Assembly: GCA_910575275.1 (NCBI GenBank)
Contig: CAJTEE010000002.1
Coordinates: 749,741-813,740, forward strand
Direction: 5' to 3'
Length of the DNA stretch: 64,000 bases
DNA from: Lachnospiraceae bacterium
Lineage (GTDB): Bacteria > Bacillota > Clostridia > Lachnospirales > Lachnospiraceae
Shown piece by piece: positions 23,941 to 32,216 of the stretch (its first letter is position 1; every line of letters begins with the position of its first letter). The notes under the pieces were generated by a model. That model searched no databases and was not told the DNA's origin. It saw only the letters and a list, made by a program, of their open reading frames with translations. A program made the translations under genes and the position numbers.

Positions 23941-25188
23941 TCATTCGGATGCACGCTGTCCGGCGCTTTGCCCTGCAAGCATCCCCGTAGACCAGGCAAT
24001 CTGCAGATTGAATCCGCCCGTCACGCCATCCAGATCCAGCAGCTCACCTGCAAAAAAAAGCCCCGGAAGCTTTTTCGATTCCATTGTATGCGGGTCAATC
24101 TCCTTTACCTGTACGCCGCCCTGTGTGATAATCGCCTCACCAAAGCCCCGAAGCCCTGTAAGCGTCACACGAAATGCCTTTGTCAGGGAAAGGAGCTGCT
24201 CCCGCTCTCTTACTGTGATCTCGTTTACTCTTTTATTCGGGTCGATGCCGCTCCTTTCGACCATAACCGGTATCAGCTTTGCTGGAAACAGACGGCCCAG
24301 GGAATTCTTGAACTGCCGATTCTTTGCTTCCTCAAAATCCCGCAGGAGCCTGGCGCCAAGCTGTTCTCTGGAGAGTGCAGGCTTTAAGTCAATCTCCATG
24401 ACAAGCGGCCTCTCCTGGATTGCCTTTGCCGCAAAGCTGCTTGCGCTTAACGCAACCGGGCCGCTAATTCCAAAATGTGTGAAAAGCAATTCTCCAAACT
24501 CCCGGTTCAGAATCCGTTTCCCATCCCTGACTGTAATCTCCACATTTCGCAGAGAAAGTCCCTGCAGAGCCCGCACATCCGGTTCCGCACAGTTAAATGG
24601 CACCAGTGCCGGCAAAAGCGGTGTTACGGTATGGCCCGCCTCCTTCGCAAACCGATATCCGTCCCCGGTGGAACCGGTGGCCGGATAAGACAGGCCGCCG
24701 GTCGCCGCGATCACGGTTTTTGCCTCTATTGTTTCGTTTTTGTTTTGTAAGAGGATGCCTCGCAGACAGCCTTCCTCGATAGACAGCCCTTTTACCGGCT
24801 CATTCAAATGAACCTTTACATCCAGACTTCTGAGCTTTTTCTCCAAAGCTGCTGTCACATCCGACGCTTTATCCGATACCGGAAAAACCCGGGCGCCCCG
24901 TTCTGTCTTTAACGGACAGCCGCATGACTCCAACAGACTCATCATGTCAAAATTTGTGAAGCCATACATGGCACTGTAGAGAAACTTTCCGTTTGTCACC
25001 ATGTTTGCAAACAGCTCCTCCGTCTCACACGCATTTGTCACATTGCAGCGCCCTTTGCCGGTAATATAGAGCTTTTTGCCCAGCTTTTCGTTTTTTTCAT
25101 ACAGATGGGTTTCCAGGCCAGTCCGGGCAGCCCCGATTGCCGCAGCCATCCCAGCAGCCCCGCCGCCGATGATTACAACCCGGTTCAT
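23941..25188 (-). CDS. NAD(P)/FAD-dependent oxidoreductase, BaiN/HI0933 family
   Basis: 415 aa flavoprotein. The N-terminal dinucleotide-binding motif is GGGAAGMAAAIG, and a second conserved stretch is GKGRCNVTNACE. The C-terminus has GGVQVKEIDP and FFAGELLDLDGVTGGFNLQ, the family's FAD-closing motif. BaiN-type members have been linked to bile-acid C=C reduction, but most homologues have no known substrate. Its start overlaps the stop of the PPK2-type gene as ATGA, and cmk begins 40 bp downstream. Confidence 0.9.
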   Translation of the reverse strand: MNRVVIIGGGAAGMAAAIGAARTGLETHLYEKNEKLGKKLYITGKGRCNVTNACETEELFANMVTNGKFLYSAMYGFTNFDMMSLLESCGCPLKTERGARVFPVSDKASDVTAALEKKLRSLDVKVHLNEPVKGLSIEEGCLRGILLQNKNETIEAKTVIAATGGLSYPATGSTGDGYRFAKEAGHTVTPLLPALVPFNCAEPDVRALQGLSLRNVEITVRDGKRILNREFGELLFTHFGISGPVALSASSFAAKAIQERPLVMEIDLKPALSREQLGARLLRDFEEAKNRQFKNSLGRLFPAKLIPVMVERSGIDPNKRVNEITVREREQLLSLTKAFRVTLTGLRGFGEAIITQGGVQVKEIDPHTMESKKLPGLFFAGELLDLDGVTGGFNLQIAWSTGMLAGQSAGQRASE

Positions 25189-26669
25189 CCGTTCTTCGCT
25201 TCCTTTTGTTTGATCCTCTTTTCGAGCGCGTCCACCACGGTCTCCAGCACCTTCACTCTCGCATAGTATTTGGAATTCCCCTCTACAAGGACCCAGGGAG
25301 CCGCTTTGGTTGAGGTCTTTTCCAGCATTTCATTGACGGCTTCCTCATACCGGTCCCATTTTTCACGGTTCCGCCAGTCCTCATCCGTGATCTTCCACTG
25401 CTTATCCGGATTCTTCAGGCGGTCGTTGAAGCGCCGTTCCTGTTCATCCTTATCAATGTGCAGCCAGAATTTCAAGACAACGGCACCCGCGTTTACCAGG
25501 TGCTGTTCCATTTCGTTGATCTCCTGATAGGCCCGACGCCATTCTGTCTCCGTGCAAAAGCCCTCGATCCGCTCCACCATGACTCTGCCGTACCAGGTCC
25601 GGTCGAAGATCGCGATATGGCCTGCCTTCGGGATATTGTTCCAAAAACGCCACAGGTAATGATGCGCCCGCTCCTCATCATTTGGAGAGGCCGTCGGACA
25701 GACCTTATAGCCCCTGGGATCCAGATGGCTCGTAAGCCGTCTGATCGCACCTCCTTTGCCAGCCGCATCCCAGCCTTCAAAGCCCAGCACGACCGGGATC
25801 CGCAGACGGTACAGCTCACTGTGCAGAAGCGCAAGCTTCTTCTGCAGTGCATCCAGTCTGTCCTTATATTCCTTCTGCGGCAGGGAGAGAGAAAGGTCGG
25901 CTTTGGCGAGGATTCCCTTTTGGTATCGGTCCGGCGGGACAGGGCCGTCGAAAAGCTGTGCCGCAGGAGCCTCTGCCGCAAGCGCAGCCTCCATGGCATC
26001 GGCGACCGTGTTCATAATCTTTAAAGCCGCCTCGTTCTTTTTTTCGGCGTCCACGACGGTCCACGGTGCATAGGGCCTGTCCGTCTGCTCGCGCATCTTC
26101 TGATTTATTTTTTCATATTTTTCATACTGCTCATTGCGTTTCCAATCATTTTCGCTCACGCGCCATGCGGTTTCTTTCGACGCTTCAAGTGCTTTAAAGC
26201 GCTTTCTCTGCTCCTTTTCGGAGATCGTAAGAAACAGCTTTACAAGCACGACTCCTCCGTCTGTAAGCTGTTTTTCAAAGGCCAGAATATCCGCAAATGC
26301 ATTTTTTAATTCCTTCTTGCCGGCCTTTTTATCGAATCGGTCCATCTGCACTTTCCGGTACCAGCTCGTGTCAAAAATCACAATGCGTCCGGCCGCAGGG
26401 GCCTTCACCGCAAATCTCCATAAAAACGGCCGCAAAAGCTCCTCCTCGCCGTCTCTGTCACCGGTGTAAACATCAAATCCACGCGGGTCAAATGCCTGAA
26501 TCAGCCTGTTGATCTGCAGTCCCTTCCCGGCCGCATCATAGCCGTCAAACGTAATTAAAACCGGCAGCTTAGCCTCCCTGCATTTTCTCTGCAAAAGCCC
26601 CAGGCGCAGCATGGCCTGCTCAAGCTTTGCTTTTTGTTCCATAGACTGCTTCTTTTCCTTTTCCGACAT
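25185..26669 (-). CDS. pap: Polyphosphate:AMP phosphotransferase-like protein (two PPK2 domains)
   Basis: 494 aa from the ATG at 26669. Two tandem PPK2 domains are visible. The first has FDGYDAAGKG near residue 40 and the second has FEGWDAAGKGGAIRRL near residue 315, each followed by a DRxWY-type lid (FDTSWYRKV, IFDRTWYGRV). Duplicated PPK2 (class II) enzymes make ADP from AMP and polyphosphate. The second domain keeps the consensus better; the first has DTSWY in place of DRSWY and is probably the non-catalytic one. The upstream extension to 26756 is unlikely. Confidence 0.88.
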   Translation of the reverse strand: MSEKEKKQSMEQKAKLEQAMLRLGLLQRKCREAKLPVLITFDGYDAAGKGLQINRLIQAFDPRGFDVYTGDRDGEEELLRPFLWRFAVKAPAAGRIVIFDTSWYRKVQMDRFDKKAGKKELKNAFADILAFEKQLTDGGVVLVKLFLTISEKEQRKRFKALEASKETAWRVSENDWKRNEQYEKYEKINQKMREQTDRPYAPWTVVDAEKKNEAALKIMNTVADAMEAALAAEAPAAQLFDGPVPPDRYQKGILAKADLSLSLPQKEYKDRLDALQKKLALLHSELYRLRIPVVLGFEGWDAAGKGGAIRRLTSHLDPRGYKVCPTASPNDEERAHHYLWRFWNNIPKAGHIAIFDRTWYGRVMVERIEGFCTETEWRRAYQEINEMEQHLVNAGAVVLKFWLHIDKDEQERRFNDRLKNPDKQWKITDEDWRNREKWDRYEEAVNEMLEKTSTKAAPWVLVEGNSKYYARVKVLETVVDALEKRIKQKEAKNG

Positions 26670-26773
26670 GTCGCCCTTCCTGTCCTTTCCCTGTAATCTC
26701 TTGCCAGAATTGTACCACCTTTCCCCACTCCGTGCAAGCCCCCTCTGCGCGGCCAAAGACTGTTTTATATAAT

Positions 26774-26814
26774 AAAAAAATCCCGTCTATCCGGATTCAT
26801 AGACGAGATTTTTT
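26774..26814. terminator. Bidirectional intrinsic terminator
   Basis: Stem GTCTAT/ATAGAC extended by AAAATC/GATTTT, with A7 on one side and T6 on the other. It closes the YczE-family gene on the minus strand. Confidence 0.8.
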
Positions 26815-26821
26815 CCTCAGA

Positions 26822-27448
26822 CTACGTCATTCCAGGCGTTGCGATAAGACGCCTGGCCACCTTCGCTGAAAAGAACGCGATAAACGGCCCCAAGCCCACG
26901 GCACATACCAGAGTACCGGGCCCGATAAGCCCACCCATTAAAAATGCCAGCAGGGCACAAAGTGAATCGGTAAACATCCGGCATCGGAAATAGGACTGTC
27001 CGCTTCTGTGAGAAAGGATAATAGACAGCGCATCATAGGGGGCAACGCCCATATCCGCTGTCTGGTACAGGGCACAGGCCAAGCTCAGCACCGCAACGCC
27101 AGCCAGCATAAGCCACATCCTCGCCTCTAGTATCGCCGAAGCGCTCCAGACAGACCGCACCGCCCTTTCGCAGAGAGAGGCCAAGGCCCCTACAAAGAAC
27201 CAGTTTATAAAAGTACCGATTCCGATCAGTGTTTTACCAAAACGCCGTTCCACCAAAAACCAAAGGCAGTTTACCCAAAACAGTATGACAGAAAAGTCCA
27301 CGCCCAGCCGGTCACCAATCGCGATCATCAACGCGGAATGTGGGTCATTTCCCATAAGGGAGAGCTTGAACAGCGCGACGCCGCCCCCCATAATCCCGAT
27401 TCCAGCAAGCATTACAAGAAAACGGCCTCGATCCGTACGCCTGTTCAT
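26822..27448 (-). CDS. YczE/YitT-type integral membrane protein
   Basis: 208 aa with five to six helices and the family's MGNDPHSALMIAIGDRLG and MGVAPYDALSIILS repeats. These show an internal duplication (G-x-x-P-x-x-A/D-L-x-x-x-I). The start ATG at 27448 (MNRRTD) follows AAGGGAG; the longer frame is less likely. The substrate is unknown. It is divergent from an AraC-type regulator gene 165 bp away, a common arrangement for this family, and is probably under its control. Confidence 0.82.
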   Translation of the reverse strand: MNRRTDRGRFLVMLAGIGIMGGGVALFKLSLMGNDPHSALMIAIGDRLGVDFSVILFWVNCLWFLVERRFGKTLIGIGTFINWFFVGALASLCERAVRSVWSASAILEARMWLMLAGVAVLSLACALYQTADMGVAPYDALSIILSHRSGQSYFRCRMFTDSLCALLAFLMGGLIGPGTLVCAVGLGPFIAFFSAKVARRLIATPGMT

Positions 27449-27613
27449 CTGTTTTCTCTCCCTTTCTTCCGTTTCTCGGATGTACGATTTCAGAGAAGCC
27501 CTCTGGACTTTCTGCTTCAATATTGGTATAATATCACCATATAAATTTTACTGTTAGGATAAAATCGCCATTAAACTATGACAATCCAGGCAAATCAATG
27601 GGAGGGCTACTTT

Positions 27614-28495
27614 ATGTCGGATCTACAGCTTAACGTTACGATAGATAAAAACGAACGGCAGCTGGAACGGCATGGAGCCGCCTCCTTCCCCGTGGCTTTT
27701 TATCACGGTGATCTTACCAGCAATACCGTAGTGTGGCATTGGCATGACGAACTGGAATTAATCCTGATCCATCGTGGTACGATTGCCGCCGGCGCCGGCG
27801 GCGCTTCTGTCACATTAGCTGCCGGGGAGGGCTGCTTTATCAAGACGGGGGTTTTGCATAGCATCTGGAAAACGGACAATGCTCCCTGTGAATACCGCTC
27901 CGTGGTATTTCATCCCAGGCTGGTCGGCAGCATGGGCAGCATTTTCTGGCTTAAGTACATTCAGCCTCTTGGAAAGCCGGAGTTTCCGCAGATCATCCCT
28001 TTTGCCGGCCAGGCCTCGGACGATTATCCGAAGCTTTTTTCCCGTCTCTGGCAGATACAGGAAACGAAAGAGATCGGATATGAAAATGACGTACGCTATC
28101 TGCTGACCAAACTTGTTTCTCAGCTTTCCAATGCTCCTGTGGAGAAGGAGCATCAGTCCCTAAGCCGGGATGTGAGAGATATGGAGCGCATGAAAACCAT
28201 GCTTTCTTTCTTAGAGGCACACTACGCGGAGGAACTGACGCTGCGGCAAATCGCGGAGAGCGCCTGCATCAGCGAGACGGAATGCATGCGCTGCTTCCGG
28301 CGAAGCATCGGTATGTCTCCCATTCGATTTCTGAAGGAACGCCGCCTTCAATATGCCGCCGGGCTGCTTCGCAGTACAGGACAAACCGTATCCGAAATCG
28401 CGGCTTCCTGCGGATTTTGGGATATGAGTTATTTTACCAAGGCCTTCCGCCAGCTTTACGGCGCGACGCCAACCGCGTACCGGCGCGGCAGTTAA
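27614..28495 (+). CDS. AraC-family transcriptional regulator with N-terminal cupin
   Basis: 293 aa. The N-terminal cupin-like sensor (WHWHDELELILIHRG, GEGCFIKTGVLHSIW) is followed by a C-terminal double helix-turn-helix of AraC/XylS type (LTLRQIAESACISETECMRC and VSEIAASCGFWDMSYFTKAF). ATG at 27614 follows GGGAGG by 8 nt. The dyad TGGT-N8-ACCA at about 27524-27539 in the divergent intergenic region is a possible operator. The likely target is the YczE-type gene. Confidence 0.9.
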   Translation: MSDLQLNVTIDKNERQLERHGAASFPVAFYHGDLTSNTVVWHWHDELELILIHRGTIAAGAGGASVTLAAGEGCFIKTGVLHSIWKTDNAPCEYRSVVFHPRLVGSMGSIFWLKYIQPLGKPEFPQIIPFAGQASDDYPKLFSRLWQIQETKEIGYENDVRYLLTKLVSQLSNAPVEKEHQSLSRDVRDMERMKTMLSFLEAHYAEELTLRQIAESACISETECMRCFRRSIGMSPIRFLKERRLQYAAGLLRSTGQTVSEIAASCGFWDMSYFTKAFRQLYGATPTAYRRGS

Positions 28496-28706
28496 TCCGG
28501 CGGTGCAAGAACCGGTTTAATGTCTACGCAAATTGGATATTCGCAAAAAAATACAGACACTATGCGGCCTGCAGCGACTTTTTTTATTCAAGTATTGAAC
28601 ACGCGATCTCAATATCCTGTGGCAATTTTGCGGCAGGGCTGGTTTTAACTTGTTTTTCTGACAATTTATTCTATATACAGAAGAAACTATATACATAAGG
28701 AGGACT

Positions 28707-29265
28707 ATGACTATGAAAAAGCCCAAAAAAGTTCTGGCCGCGTTCGGGCTGGCTGCCTCGCCGCCACGGCCGCATTTCCGGCCCTCGCCGAATAGAAATA
28801 TGACGAAACCGCAGGTAAATGGTGGCGGCAGGAATTTGACGGGACATATCCAAAATCCGAACCGGATATTGCCGGTTCCATCCTGGCCTTTTCTATGTGC
28901 ATTGACGGCAATAACGACGGCCTCGCAGAGAGCTACTATTTTGATGAGAATGGCTATCTCTATACCGGCACAACACTCAAAGCAAATACTCGGATTACCA
29001 GATCTTTGTTGATGAGAACGGCGCCGCTTACAAGGAAAACGATTACTTTCATACAAAGGTGCTTACCAACCGTCGGCCGGCCGGTACAGCCAACAGCTTT
29101 TTAAACCAGGCCTGTGTCAACCTTCTCGGTGAAGACCGCTCCCATGTGGAATCCATTCTCGGAAAGCCGTTCTCCGGCCCGGAAGCTAGCATTCTCAAAA
29201 ATCAGGACTATACGATCTATCCAAATGACGAGATTTCTTTTGGCCTCTATTATCTGAGTGAATAG
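28707..29265 (+). pseudogene. Decayed secreted protein gene (frameshifts and in-frame stop)
   Basis: A good ribosome site (AAGGAGG) and ATG at 28707 open a signal peptide (MTMKKPKKVLAAFGLAA). The frame then shifts near 28755 to LAATAAFPALAE and meets TAG. In the same frame it continues as YDETAGKWW and SYYFDENGYLYTGTTLKA. It shifts again near 28995 to DYQIFVDENGAAY and runs to LGKPFSGPEASIL and the stop at 29265. The YFDENGYLYTG pieces resemble cell-wall-binding repeats. At least three lesions make it a pseudogene; sequencing error cannot be excluded for any single one. Confidence 0.75.
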
Positions 29266-29282
29266 GGGAGCCGCCTTCCTAT

Positions 29283-29339
29283 AAAAAAAGGATCACCCTA
29301 TTTAAAGAGATACACTCTTAAATATGATAATCCTTTTTA
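29283..29339. terminator. Long-stem bidirectional terminator after the tRNA cluster
   Basis: AAAGGATCA and ATTTAAAGAG pair with CTCTTAAAT and TGATAATCCTTT around a short loop, with A7 and T5 flanks. It ends the minus-strand tRNA transcript. Confidence 0.75.
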
Positions 29340-29344
29340 TTTCA

Positions 29345-29417
29345 TGGAGACGACAGGACTTGAACCTGCGACCCTCTACACGTCAAGCAGATGCTCTCCC
29401 AGCTGAGCTACATCTCC
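29345..29417 (-). tRNA. tRNA-Val (GAC)
   Basis: 73-nt cloverleaf. Acceptor GGAGATG/CGTCTCC, D arm GCTC/GAGC, anticodon stem TCTGC/GTAGA with loop TTGACGT (anticodon GAC), T arm with GGTTCAAGTCC, discriminator A. CCA is not encoded. Confidence 0.93.
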
Positions 29418-29456
29418 ATTTTCCTTTCTTCTGCTCCGGGCCCTCGCCCTTCGCGA

Positions 29457-29529
29457 TGGAGCATATGGGATTCGAACCCACGGCCTCTACAATGCGAATG
29501 TAGCGCGCTCCCAACTGCGCTAATGCCCC
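29457..29529 (-). tRNA. tRNA-Ala (CGC)
   Basis: 73-nt cloverleaf. Acceptor GGGGCAT/ATGCTCC, anticodon stem CTACA/TGTAG with loop TTCGCAT (anticodon CGC), T arm GGGTTCGAATCCC, discriminator A, no encoded CCA. Pairing in the acceptor includes one G-U. Confidence 0.93.
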
Positions 29530-29536
29530 TTATAAG

Positions 29537-29610
29537 TGGAAGCAATGGGGCTCGAACCCATGACCTCTCGCGTGTGAGGCGAACGCTCATCCCGGCTGAG
29601 CTATGCTTCC
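29537..29610 (-). tRNA. tRNA-Val (CAC)
   Basis: 74-nt cloverleaf. Acceptor GGAAGCA/TGCTTCC, anticodon stem TTCGC/GCGAG with loop CTCACAC (anticodon CAC), T arm GGGTTCGAGCCCC, discriminator A. It lies 7 nt upstream of tRNA-Ala in the transcript. Confidence 0.92.
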
Positions 29611-29685
29611 AGTTGCCAATAATTGGCTTCGTTCCTTATCCTATCACAAACCTTCCCGCTAGTCAAGAAGATTTTGAAAGAAAAC

Positions 29686-29759
29686 TCGGGGCAACAGGAT
29701 TTGAACCTGCGACCTCTCGGCCCCCAGCCGAGCGCGCTACCAAGCTACGCCATACCCCG
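29686..29759 (-). tRNA. tRNA-Pro (GGG)
   Basis: 74-nt cloverleaf. Acceptor CGGGGTA/TGCCCCG, anticodon stem CTCGG/CCGAG with loop CTGGGGG (anticodon GGG), T arm GGTTCAAATCC, discriminator A. First tRNA of the minus-strand cluster Pro-Val-Ala-Val. Confidence 0.93.
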
Positions 29760-29831
29760 CGGAACAAAGCCTATTATACCAGAAAAGGGAAAAAAATCAA
29801 TACAAATGTTGAATAAATTTTTCTCTCCCTT

Positions 29832-30605
29832 CTAAATGTAGATTTCCGCCTCGGAGAACAATGCAGCGGCTCCGCTTAGGATCGTCCGTTCCCCGGCAAA
29901 GCGGCAATAGAGAACGCCGCCGCGTGCAGATGCCTGATAAGCGACAAATTCCTGTTTTCCCGTCTTCCCGGCCCACAAGGGAATCACATGGCAATGCCCT
30001 CTGCCGCAGACCGGATCCTCCGCTACGCCGCATTTAGGGGCAAACGAACGGGTCACACAGTCATAACCGCTGTCTTCGGCCGTAATATGCAGGCAGGTGC
30101 CCTTCATGCCACGGATCAGTTCCTGATTCGGAATGACTTGACGAACCTGGGCGGCATCTTTCATCACACAAACCAGGTCCGCACCCATGTATGCTTCCAC
30201 AGGGGTAATCCCCAGCGCCGCCGTCAAATCCTCCGTAACAGCAACCGGCGTAAGCTGGAAGGAGGGAAAGTCCATTGTCAGCAGAGCTCCGTTCTTTTCT
30301 ACCGTCAGCCGTCCGCTCAAAGTATCAAAAGCCACAACGGGCAGGTCCGGCTCTACAAAGCGGGTAATCACATAGGCGGTGGCCAGGGTTGCGTGGCCGC
30401 ACAGCTCCACCTCGCCGCCGGGGGTAAACCAGCGCAGGTGATAGGCATCCCCTTCCTTCACAGCGAAAGCTGTTTCAGACAAATTGTTTTCAATGGCGAT
30501 TTTGTGCATGGTATCGTCAGCCAGCCATTTGTCCATCACGCAGACAGCGGCGGGATTTCCCGCGAAAACCTTATCCGTAAAAGCGTCTACAACATACTGT
30601 TTCAT
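29832..30605 (-). CDS. PhzF-family isomerase/epimerase-like protein
   Basis: 257 aa from the ATG at 30605 (MKQYVVDAFT), which has AAGGAG 8 nt upstream. It shows the PhzF fold landmarks: GNPAAV (17-22), the catalytic Glu in NLSETAF (E44), RWFTP and ELCGHATLA, a second half with EDPVCGRGHCHVIPLWA, and GG-LYCRFAGERT. PhzF proteins isomerise substrates such as DHHA; most homologues are of unknown substrate. It is divergent from a MocR-type gene with 182 bp between starts, which suggests PLP- or amino-acid-linked control. Confidence 0.9.
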   Translation of the reverse strand: MKQYVVDAFTDKVFAGNPAAVCVMDKWLADDTMHKIAIENNLSETAFAVKEGDAYHLRWFTPGGEVELCGHATLATAYVITRFVEPDLPVVAFDTLSGRLTVEKNGALLTMDFPSFQLTPVAVTEDLTAALGITPVEAYMGADLVCVMKDAAQVRQVIPNQELIRGMKGTCLHITAEDSGYDCVTRSFAPKCGVAEDPVCGRGHCHVIPLWAGKTGKQEFVAYQASARGGVLYCRFAGERTILSGAAALFSEAEIYI

Positions 30606-30706
30606 AGCAAAGCACTCCTTTATCTTATTTATGGCACCAGGCATCATGCCACAGTTGGCCCGGAGCCCGCCGGGAATGGGCAATGACCTCCATTTCTCAC
30701 GTGAGC

Positions 30707-30735
30707 TTGCTTCTATTATATTTATGTGGTATCAT
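30707..30735 (+). promoter_or_regulatory. Promoter of the MocR-type gene
   Basis: TTGCTT (30707-30712), 17 bp, TATCAT (30730-30735); the ATG at 30788 follows with AGGAGG. Confidence 0.65.
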
Positions 30736-30787
30736 GCAGGCAATATTAAAATTGTATGTACAACACTTTTTCAGGAGGAATTTTATT

Positions 30788-32182
30788 ATGCCGGTTAACT
30801 CCTTTGACAGCTACCCTATGACCTGGAAGCCGGATAAGGCTTCACTGACACCGCCCTACTATAAGGCCCTGGCAGAAGACCTGGAGGCAAAAATAAAAGC
30901 CGGGAGGCTGGCTCCCGGCGCAAAACTCCCGCCTCAGCGGGAACTCGCGGACTATCTGGATTTGAACTACACCACCATTACCAGGGTATACGAGCTGTGT
31001 AAGCAGAAAGGCCTGATTTATGGTACTATGGGCAAAGGAACCTTTGTTGCTCCCCACTCGGCGGAGGATGTCACGATCACTGCGCCTAACCTGGCCGCCC
31101 CGTTGATCGAGCTGGGAATGGTAAACGGCTTCAGCGAGTACAGCAAGCCGGTGGAGCGGGCAACACATGCGGTCGTGGAAAAGGGCTATCTGCGCCGCCT
31201 CTATGAATACTCCTATCCGGCTGGCCATCCTCACCAGCTTGCGGCGGCAGTACGCTGGATGGAGCAGCTTGGCGTCCATACCGATCGGGAACACACTGCA
31301 ATCTTTTCCGGGGCGCAAAACGCCCTGACAGCTGCTCTCCTCTCTTTGTTTTCCCCCGGAGACAAGATCGCCGTGGACCCTTATACCTACTCCAACCTGA
31401 TTGAGCTGGGGAAACTGTTACATATTTTCCTCATCCCCGTGGCGGGAGACGGGGCTGGGATGCTCCCGGAGGAACTGGATAAAACCTGTACGCAGAACCA
31501 CATAAACGGTATTTACCTCATGCCCGCATGCACCAATCCTACCGCGATTACCATACCGCTGTCCCGGCGCATGGAATTGGCAAAGGTTATCCAGCAAAAC
31601 AGGCTGATCCTGATTGAGGATGATATTTCCTCCTGGATGGATGCGGCGGCGGGGACTGTGCCGCCCTCCATGTTTGATCTGCTGGGAGGACAGAGCGTCT
31701 ATATCTGCGGAATGTCGAAAAGCCTCTGCCCTGGTCTGCGGATTGCCTATATGGCTTTTGGCGCTGCTTTCAAAAAGGCGATTCTGCATGGGCTGTTTAA
31801 TATTAACATCAAAACCTCCTCCCTCGACGCCGAAATCATCACCGAGCTGATTCTAAACGGGGATGCCTACAAAATCGCGGTTCACAAACAGCAGTTAGCC
31901 GAGAAAAGCTGCGCGGTATTCGCAAGGTATTTTCCGGAGGTTCGGGCTGCCGCCCACACAGGCTATTTTAAGTGGGTTCCGCTTCCGACGCAAAGCCCCG
32001 CCGACCAGGTGGAAGGGGAACTGATGCAGAATGGAGTCCGCACCTACCATTCCATGCGGTTTTCTGTAAGAGGGAAACAGGAGCAGGATTTTTTGCGAAT
32101 CGCTCTCTGCTCCGCCGGGAACAACCGGAATTTGGAAAAAGGGCTTTCCATCTTGCAAAGCTATCTTCAAAGGTTTTCATAA
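30788..32182 (+). CDS. MocR-type regulator: GntR wHTH fused to aminotransferase-like domain
   Basis: 464 aa. The N-terminal winged helix (about residues 20-85) has LAPGAKLPPQRELADYLDLN and TRVYELCKQKGLIYGTMGKG. The fold-type I aminotransferase domain follows, with ALTAALLSLFSPGDKIAVDP, NPT in PACTNPTAI, and the PLP lysine context CGMSKSLCPGLRIAY. Members such as GabR and PdxR sense PLP or an aminated ligand and control the adjacent gene. The ATG at 30788 is 8 nt after AGGAGG. The divergent phzF-like gene is the obvious target candidate. Confidence 0.92.
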   Translation: MPVNSFDSYPMTWKPDKASLTPPYYKALAEDLEAKIKAGRLAPGAKLPPQRELADYLDLNYTTITRVYELCKQKGLIYGTMGKGTFVAPHSAEDVTITAPNLAAPLIELGMVNGFSEYSKPVERATHAVVEKGYLRRLYEYSYPAGHPHQLAAAVRWMEQLGVHTDREHTAIFSGAQNALTAALLSLFSPGDKIAVDPYTYSNLIELGKLLHIFLIPVAGDGAGMLPEELDKTCTQNHINGIYLMPACTNPTAITIPLSRRMELAKVIQQNRLILIEDDISSWMDAAAGTVPPSMFDLLGGQSVYICGMSKSLCPGLRIAYMAFGAAFKKAILHGLFNINIKTSSLDAEIITELILNGDAYKIAVHKQQLAEKSCAVFARYFPEVRAAAHTGYFKWVPLPTQSPADQVEGELMQNGVRTYHSMRFSVRGKQEQDFLRIALCSAGNNRNLEKGLSILQSYLQRFS

Positions 32183-32216
32183 ATCCGCCGGCAAATGCCT
32201 GCCCAAACCGCGGCCT

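Noticed and set aside
25185..26669. Fusion of two unrelated kinases
   Set aside because: Both halves are PPK2 domains; duplicated PPK2 proteins are a known class, so no fusion is needed.
28517..29056. 179-codon minus-strand frame opposite the decayed gene
   Set aside because: It is antisense to a recognisable decayed gene with a ribosome site and signal peptide; no start context of its own.
29345..29759. Integration site of a mobile element at the tRNA cluster
   Set aside because: The tRNA genes are intact with no duplicated 3' fragments nearby; the flanking genes are ordinary.
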